This document shows positions 59,099-64,000 of a stretch of DNA of 64,000 nucleotides, in pieces. This DNA comes from Shewanella sairae. Lineage in GTDB: Bacteria; Pseudomonadota; Gammaproteobacteria; Enterobacterales; Shewanellaceae. A program made the translations under genes and the position numbers. The notes under the pieces are model-generated. The model was given only the letters and a program-made list of their open reading frames with translations, searched no databases and was not told the DNA's origin. Every line of letters starts with the position of its first letter. Positions within the stretch are counted from its first letter, which is position 1. The stretch is taken from positions 1 to 64,000 of the forward strand of contig NZ_JAKILT010000026.1 of the NCBI RefSeq assembly GCF_023283535.1. Reading direction: 5' to 3'.

Positions 59099-59722
59099 CT
59101 ACCAACCGCTATTACGAATAACACCTACCGCCAACCCCTCTATGTAAAGCTTTTGCAGCAGTAGATTGACGATTATCGGCTCATACTCTTCATTTTCAGC
59201 GTGTAAAAAAATGGTATTCCCCACTTTTTCAAACCGCTTCACTGTCACCTCATCCTCGATCCGAGCAACAACAACCTGTCCGTTCTTAGCCCGGTTAGTT
59301 TTATGCACGGCCAATAAATCACCATCAAGCATTCCGATATTCTTCATGCTATCACCACGAATTTTTAACAAAAAATCGGCCGCTGGATGAAAAATTGTAG
59401 GCTCTACCTTATAACGATCTTCAATATGCTCTATTGCAGTGATAGGCGCGCCAGCGGCCACAAGACCAACAAGCGGTAACCCGAGTTTATTCTCATATGC
59501 TAGCTTCCACTGATCACTGATTTTTATACCACGAGATGTTTTAGGGGTAACGTCAATATAGCCCTTCCTAGCGATAGCTTTAATGTGCTCTTCTGCTGCG
59601 TTCGCAGATTTAAAGCCAATTTTTTTTGCTATCTCCAATCGAGAAGGTGGTAGACCGGTATCTTCAATCTGCTGCCTGATGAATTGAAAAACTTGCTTCT
59701 GGCGAGGTGTTAATGGTGTCAT
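59099..59722 (-). CDS. lexA: LexA-type SOS repressor
   Basis: A 207-aa LexA: winged-HTH with recognition helix [20 protein letters not shown] nearly identical to E. coli, cleavage site VAAGAP (Ala90-Gly91) and catalytic Ser125 (GDSM) and Lys162 (VTVKRF). It should repress CTGT-N8-ACAG sites until RecA triggers self-cleavage. Its own promoter shows only a degenerate palindrome (TTACTC-N10-GAGTAA). A plasmid-borne LexA can couple transfer to host DNA damage. Confidence 0.92.
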   Translation of the reverse strand: MTPLTPRQKQVFQFIRQQIEDTGLPPSRLEIAKKIGFKSANAAEEHIKAIARKGYIDVTPKTSRGIKISDQWKLAYENKLGLPLVGLVAAGAPITAIEHIEDRYKVEPTIFHPAADFLLKIRGDSMKNIGMLDGDLLAVHKTNRAKNGQVVVARIEDEVTVKRFEKVGNTIFLHAENEEYEPIIVNLLLQKLYIEGLAVGVIRNSGW

Positions 59723-59793
59723 GGTGGTTATCCATCCAGTATTTCGCGATTACTCTGTTATACCTGAGTAACGGAAATACACAATGACGAAGA

Positions 59794-60078
59794 TCAAAAG
59801 CTGAAATAAATAATTAATATTGCGCCATACAATACCGCGCTAGGAACAAAAACCTCTGAAAAGCGATAGAAAGGTAGCAACTCCCGTAGCGCTGCTGACT
59901 TATCCTTATAAACCAGCCCATAGCCGACCGCCACCTCATTCGACAACAGCAAATACACTCCACAGTGTATCGCCCACATCAATGGCAAAAACACAAAATA
60001 ATGACCACCCGTAATCAACAAGATTAATGGCATTAAACAAAACAGCAATATACCAAACACCTCAATCCTGCGAAGCAT
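59794..60078 (-). CDS. hypothetical small membrane protein
   Basis: A 94-aa protein with three hydrophobic segments from MLRRIEVFGILLFCLMPLIL. The ATG at 60078 is chosen because longer frames run into the 214-aa gene, which it overlaps by 17 bp. Function unknown; probably expressed with that gene. Confidence 0.6.
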   Translation of the reverse strand: MLRRIEVFGILLFCLMPLILLITGGHYFVFLPLMWAIHCGVYLLLSNEVAVGYGLVYKDKSAALRELLPFYRFSEVFVPSAVLYGAILIIYFSF

Positions 60079-60706
60079 TTGGCATATTTGATGATGGCGA
60101 CGACTTCTTTTTACTTTCACCGACTCGACTCTTTGGATGTAATAACAGATGGACTTGCTGCATCGTATCATTAATCTCATGAACCTCAGCAATAAATAAA
60201 CCCGTATTATTAACCATTCCCTCTAACTCATTCGCTTTCGGTGACTCAAGAAATAATGATATTGGCGCAACCTGCTCACCATCATCACCAAAGCAGTTTT
60301 CTATATGAGCTTGCAACAGATAAATAAATCGAGGTTTACGCACTTCATTTTCAATAATAAACCGAGAATCTATTTTATATTGATACTTCATTATCTCTAA
60401 TAAATCAAACAGGCGTTGAGCATCAGTTACATTTCCCATTTCTTTTAAAACATGAGCATGAATATCGTTTAGCTTCTTTTCTAAATCACCACCCTTACTC
60501 CGCCCAATAATAAGCAGTCGCTTCAATTCTACTTTTGCGTTTTTACAATTCCCGTCTTTTAATTTAGGTTTAATGTATCGAACTAGAATTTCATTTCTTT
60601 TCGCCCGAGACACAAACCCTTTCAATTCTGAAACAGACAAGTAAAGATACAATAAAGAATCCACAACTATTGTTTCAATAAGATTAAAATATTTTACATC
60701 ACTCAC
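60062..60706 (-). CDS. hypothetical 214-aa protein
   Basis: A soluble helical protein (starts MSDVKYFNLIETIVVDSLLY) with a Lys/Ser-rich C-terminus (GESKKKSSPSSN). No family recognised. It lies 13 bp after the 95-aa gene and overlaps the small membrane protein gene. Confidence 0.7.
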   Translation of the reverse strand: MSDVKYFNLIETIVVDSLLYLYLSVSELKGFVSRAKRNEILVRYIKPKLKDGNCKNAKVELKRLLIIGRSKGGDLEKKLNDIHAHVLKEMGNVTDAQRLFDLLEIMKYQYKIDSRFIIENEVRKPRFIYLLQAHIENCFGDDGEQVAPISLFLESPKANELEGMVNNTGLFIAEVHEINDTMQQVHLLLHPKSRVGESKKKSSPSSNMPNASQD

Positions 60707-60719
60707 GCATCACCCTTAA

Positions 60720-61007
60720 TTATTCATCGCCCACATATTCATTTATCTCAACAATCTTCTTTCTCGCCCAAACTAACACTTCACGTTTAATCGCTGATAA
60801 ACATTTGCCATTAAGTTTATGGCGTTCTTGTTCCCAATTACTGCAACTGGTTAAGACAGCTATACACTCTAATGAGTGATTAGATAGATTCACCACTCGC
60901 AATGTAAGCATGAAACCTTCCAATATTACAAATTCACACCACTCGTTAGAATCATACTTCCACGACACCTCGCAACCATCTGGTATATCTTTAACATTCT
61001 CGTTCAA
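60720..61007 (-). CDS. hypothetical 95-aa protein
   Basis: A small protein (starts MNENVKDIPDGCEVSWKYDS) with a beta-rich first half, reminiscent of a PilZ- or Tudor-like barrel, and an acidic end. No family assigned. First gene of a three-gene leftward unit (61007 to 59794). Confidence 0.65.
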   Translation of the reverse strand: MNENVKDIPDGCEVSWKYDSNEWCEFVILEGFMLTLRVVNLSNHSLECIAVLTSCSNWEQERHKLNGKCLSAIKREVLVWARKKIVEINEYVGDE

Positions 61008-61201
61008 TTACACATTCCATAATTAGATTGAAACAGATAGCTATTATAATGCATTGATGCAATACACAATATATTTTTTTATTCAAAGCTACGTTTATTT
61101 GGCAATAAACCGCACCTTTTCACAAAGCCCCCTCCTTCAATGCTGCGCCAATTAATAACATCTCAAAAGATAAAGCCTCCATAACACTGCTCCAAGTGCA
61201 A

Positions 61202-61244
61202 AGCTCTCCCTCTGGGTCCACCGCTGGCGAACCCATAGGGAGAG
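61202..61244. promoter_or_regulatory. 15-bp-arm inverted repeat hiding an SD
   Basis: GCTCTCCCTCTGGGT and ACCCATAGGGAGAGC form a 14/15-bp stem with a 13-nt loop. The right arm contains AGGGAG 4-5 bp before the TTG at 61248, so the hairpin can hide the SD of the small HTH-like gene, as in the accessory-gene leaders. Confidence 0.65.
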
Positions 61245-61247
61245 CAG

Positions 61248-61583
61248 TTGCGGCAAGGCTTTCGCCAGTATATTATGGTCACAATTTCGGAAATACCATT
61301 TTGGCGCAAAATTTTGGTTCATAATAAACTCAGCCACAACGTAAATAAACACGTTCTGCACCAGAACGATATTGATTTACTTAAGCATGAATTAGCCGTT
61401 CGCAAGAAATGCCGCTTATACAAGTCAAAACTTGACCCGTATAAACAACATATTCTTCTATTGCGTCATGCTAATGTCACTTTTGCTGGAATAGCTTACT
61501 GGCTGTCTACAAGGAAAGGGATTACCATGACACCAGAAGCTATTAGTATAAGAGTTAGAAAGTGGAGTCTGGAGCACGAATAA
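61248..61583 (+). CDS. small HTH-like protein coupled to the recombinase
   Basis: A 111-aa basic protein whose C-terminal part (LRHANVTFAGIAYWLSTRKG, then ITMTPEAISIRVRKW) reads as a helix-turn-helix. TTG at 61248 has AGGGAG upstream; ATG at 61275 is an alternative without a good SD. Its stop overlaps the recombinase ATG (TAATG), so it may direct or regulate the recombinase. Confidence 0.65.
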   Translation: MRQGFRQYIMVTISEIPFWRKILVHNKLSHNVNKHVLHQNDIDLLKHELAVRKKCRLYKSKLDPYKQHILLLRHANVTFAGIAYWLSTRKGITMTPEAISIRVRKWSLEHE

Positions 61584-62503
61584 TGAAAGTTGACAAAATT
61601 AAGAAAAATCTGCAAAGCCAATCCTTTCGCTTCTTTAATCAACATTACAACGGTTTGGGAAGTAATAAAGCTAATGAGCCAGATAAACTACGAAGCCACA
61701 GTTCTTTTTACAAACACATTGAAAAAGCCGCCTTTGCCGCAGAAAAAATGGGAGTAAAACGGCTAAAGCATATTACGGTTGAACTGGCGCAGAAATATCT
61801 TGAAGATAGAAGGGAAAAGGGAATTTGCCAAAAAAGCTTAGCTTTTGAGCGACTCATGTTAGAAAGGATTTTAGCTAAATTAACACCGGACTATAAATTG
61901 GCGCAGGTTACTGAGATAAAAAAAACGGTAAAGCCAAAATCTGAATCAAACAGAGCTTATACCCAACAACAAGTCGAATTAATCATGTCAAGACAAAGCG
62001 CTTACACTAAACTTTCTACTGAAATTGCATTTAATGCAGGACTCCGAGCATTTGAACTTTTGACTATTCGACGAGCAAATGAAGCTTTACCATCTTCTCA
62101 TCGAAAATGGAGAGATGATTTATTTATTGGACGAGATGGTGTTCGGTATATTGTTACTGGTAAAGGCGGCTTAAGTAGAACAGTTGTTATTTCTCATGAA
62201 CTATCACAACGTTTAGAGGAAAGACGACTTAATACTCCTGTCTTAATAAAAGACCGACATTCAAAAAAAGTTTTACAACATTATGCACTATCGGGCGGAC
62301 ATAAGTTTTCTCGCTCTTTCTCTAAAGCAGCAATAAAAACATTAGGGTGGTCACATGGCGCTCATGGAGTTAGGTTTTCATATGCACAAGAACGTATGAA
62401 TAATGGTATTCAAGGCATGTATCATGAAGACAAACAATGTATTGTAAGTCAGGAAATGGGCCATTTCAGGCCTGAAATAGCTAACCGATACTTAACACCA
62501 TAG
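61583..62503 (+). CDS. int: tyrosine recombinase/integrase
   Basis: A 306-aa tyrosine recombinase with catalytic residues Arg155 (NAGLRAFEL), Lys near 194, His261 and Arg264 (AHGVR), His294 (MGHFRP) and Tyr303 near the C-terminus (NRYLTP). The N-terminal SAM-like DNA-binding domain is present (KSLAFERLML). It resembles the integrase_1-type enzymes of plasmids and ICEs. No att sites were identified. The start at 61583 (MKVDKIK) is coupled to the upstream gene. Confidence 0.85.
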   Translation: MKVDKIKKNLQSQSFRFFNQHYNGLGSNKANEPDKLRSHSSFYKHIEKAAFAAEKMGVKRLKHITVELAQKYLEDRREKGICQKSLAFERLMLERILAKLTPDYKLAQVTEIKKTVKPKSESNRAYTQQQVELIMSRQSAYTKLSTEIAFNAGLRAFELLTIRRANEALPSSHRKWRDDLFIGRDGVRYIVTGKGGLSRTVVISHELSQRLEERRLNTPVLIKDRHSKKVLQHYALSGGHKFSRSFSKAAIKTLGWSHGAHGVRFSYAQERMNNGIQGMYHEDKQCIVSQEMGHFRPEIANRYLTP

Positions 62504-63477
62504 AAGCACGTTAATAATCTCAATAACTAATCAAATCGTAAGTACACACCCTTCGGTGACGACATTAAAATGCCGAATTAACAGTAAGCCTGTTTCTGCT
62601 TTGCTTTCCCCGCAGGGTTAGCGCTCTTCTTTTTGCCTATACTCTCCTTTAAATCCAAATTAATAATAGCTCAGCTAAACACCTGTTTAGCCGAGCAAGT
62701 AAACACCCTTACGGGTGAAGTTAAGTTTGTTCAACATCAAACGCTCTATGAAAAAGCAATCATCACTCGCCACTATAACGAGAGAGTCTCTATCACGGTT
62801 GCCTTCGACAGAAGAACAGTAAAACGGTTTACGCGTCTAATTTATTACAGCTGAGTTAGCACAACATTCAATTTATCCCTTTTTATGAGCATAAATGAAC
62901 GAAGGAAACCAACCCGTAACGCTTAGGCTAAGTGTACTTTGTGTATCCATGTCATGATTATTCTCCAAATAATAGGCGAGAAAGATCACAACCCTTATGG
63001 GATATGATTTTCCCATAAGGTAGATAACAAAAGTTAAGGCCGATGAATACACATCGGTGCTTCAATTCTTAAGAAAGAAGCTAAGTTAAGGACACCCCAA
63101 TCAGCGAGTTAACACCGAACGCGACACATTTCGTGGGGCCATTTAAGGCTATTGCCGTGTGCTTCACACTATAAGTCAGTGAGCAACTATTGAACGTAAT
63201 TAGGTTAACAGAGTCGTTCTGGAATGCAAATTAAAAAAGGCAGTTTTTGAGGAGATACTCTAGATAATCACTGGCCAAGACCTTGATGATCTTGACCAGG
63301 ATTAATTGGCTTAACTATCCATCAATATTTAATTACCAGCTAACCAAATATTGATACGTCATAAATGACGATTAGCATTTAAGTCGCTTCGACTGTGACA
63401 GCAGTAAATGAGCAATACTATTGGTCACTTTTTGATATTATCAGTGAAAACAGCATGTTCAAAGTTATTTCAGCGCT
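62504..63477. other. gene-poor interval after the recombinase, with repeat D inside
   Basis: About 970 bp. It holds repeat D (62951-63214); otherwise I see only short frames. A 73-codon plus-strand frame at 62633-62854 starts with TTG, lacks an internal Met and has no clear RBS, so it is not called. The stretch after the recombinase could hold its crossover site, but no core repeat was recognised. Confidence 0.5.
62951..63214 (+). repeat. direct copy of the DUF3577 leader plus structured repeat (copy D)
   Basis: About 264 bp matching 50050-50313 with only about four substitutions. It includes the DUF3577 gene's start codon (minus ATG at 62954) and double-hairpin leader, but the coding sequence is replaced right after the ATG; the remnant reads MTWIHKVHLA then stop. 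The C-D pair encloses 12.9 kb in direct orientation. Confidence 0.82.
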
Positions 63478-63921
63478 TTAAATTGCAGCTTTATTAGCAA
63501 TGTTCATCAATGTGCTAGATATTGCAGTGATAACCTTATCGCATCCTTCAATTTGATGCCTAGATTTGATGTATTCAAGCTTGTTGTGATAAATCCAGAC
63601 CTTTCCATCAACCTCACTCACTAGGAACTTTAGAGGCAAATCTATACCACTCACAGATGAACACTTCATTAGCAAAGAACCAGCCTTTGGATTACCCACG
63701 ATTAACAGCTCTGACGGCGCGATGTCTATCCCCACGTTTTTTGCCCCCCTTCCATGGTCTATTCGGTTAAAAACGGTTAACCCATTCATTTCAGATATAT
63801 CAATTAACCGATCTGTTGTTGTTGGAACATCATACTGACTTTTCACACGCTCTAAACCGTCACTAGCCTTAGCTGGAACAACTATTAAAGCAGTAAACAT
63901 CATTCCTAGAATCAATCTCAT
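63478..63921 (-). CDS. exported DUF302-family protein
   Basis: A 147-aa protein with a signal peptide (cleavage near AKA, residue 19) and the DUF302 fold (MNGLTVFNRIDHGRGAKNVG, PSELLIVGNPKAG and VWIYHN). DUF302 function is not established; members are often periplasmic. The ATG at 63921 is near the window end and its promoter lies in the last 80 bp. Probably cargo rather than transfer machinery. Confidence 0.82.
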   Translation of the reverse strand: MRLILGMMFTALIVVPAKASDGLERVKSQYDVPTTTDRLIDISEMNGLTVFNRIDHGRGAKNVGIDIAPSELLIVGNPKAGSLLMKCSSVSGIDLPLKFLVSEVDGKVWIYHNKLEYIKSRHQIEGCDKVITAISSTLMNIANKAAI

Positions 63922-64000
63922 TACAGCTAATCCTTTTATAATTATTCACAAAATCAGTGCATAACTCTGAATAAAAACTGGTATAACTTTTAATCAATAT

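Noticed and set aside
59723..59793. A LexA box in the lexA promoter
   Set aside because: Only a degenerate palindrome (TTACTC-N10-GAGTAA) and half-sites are present; no CTGT-N8-ACAG match.
62633..62854. A 73-codon plus-strand frame after the recombinase
   Set aside because: TTG start with no internal Met, no convincing SD and no recognisable features; could be real but not supportable.
1..64000. CRISPR arrays, tRNA or rRNA genes
   Set aside because: No regularly spaced repeats with unique spacers and no cloverleaf or ribosomal RNA sequence were recognised.

Overview
The window looks like most of the backbone of a self-transmissible plasmid, or a plasmid-like relative of the SPI-7/PFGI-1/clc family of integrative conjugative elements (ICEs), from a marine or aquatic gammaproteobacterium of the Vibrio/Shewanella/Pseudoalteromonas kind. 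This rests on moderate-to-low GC, E. coli-like LexA and topoisomerase III, a GlyGly-CTERM protease, and an MPF-G type IV secretion system (T4SS) with a MobH relaxase. The host genus cannot be fixed from the sequence alone.

Layout. 0-2 kb: a MobH relaxase gene (minus strand) behind a promoter region carrying a perfect FNR-type palindrome and a near-consensus LexA box. 2-5 kb: three small XRE regulators, an iteron origin and a Rep_3-type initiator. 5-11.8 kb: a minus-strand accessory operon of unknown genes plus an SNF2-like helicase, a DUF6094-like adenine methylase and a DUF3275 protein. 12-13.7 kb: a ParM/ParR-type partition locus with an upstream palindromic centromere. 13.7-26 kb: the T4SS core, from TraG back to RAQPRD and including the VirB4-type ATPase. 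26-35 kb: a second transfer operon with the TraD coupling protein, an Mrr-like nuclease, a large GHKL ATPase/HExxH protein and a lytic transglycosylase. 35-36.2 kb: a secreted trypsin-like protease. 36.5-46.4 kb: a conjugative type IVb pilus operon (PilL to PilV) ending in a cysteine-rich secreted protein. 46.6-50 kb: a second accessory operon (DUF1281, DUF3577 and others). 50-51.7 kb: a MazEF-like toxin-antitoxin and an Abi-like HEPN protein. 51.8-57 kb: RMF-like proteins, topoisomerase III and SSB. 57-61 kb: envelope proteins, a 205-bp Tn3-type miniature element and a plasmid-borne LexA. 61-64 kb: a small HTH-like gene coupled to a tyrosine recombinase, a duplicated repeat and a DUF302 protein.

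Three non-coding layers stand out. (1) At least eleven accessory genes each have a gene-specific double-hairpin leader. The second hairpin buries the Shine-Dalgarno (SD) sequence, and the first contains a mimic of that same ribosome-binding region able to pair with the SD-sequestering arm. (2) Four transfer or processing operons share one promoter-plus-leader module of about 100 bp with invariant 30-nt internal spacing, which defines a transfer regulon. (3) A structured repeat of about 180 bp occurs four times in the same orientation, with compensatory changes in its stems.

How the parts fit together: replication (Rep, iterons), partition (ParM/ParR), DNA processing (MobH relaxase, TopB, SSB), coupling (TraD), the transfer channel and the mating-pair pilus form one transfer system. 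Relaxase expression may respond to oxygen (FNR) and DNA damage (the element's own LexA), while the other transfer operons appear to answer to one common activator not seen in this window.
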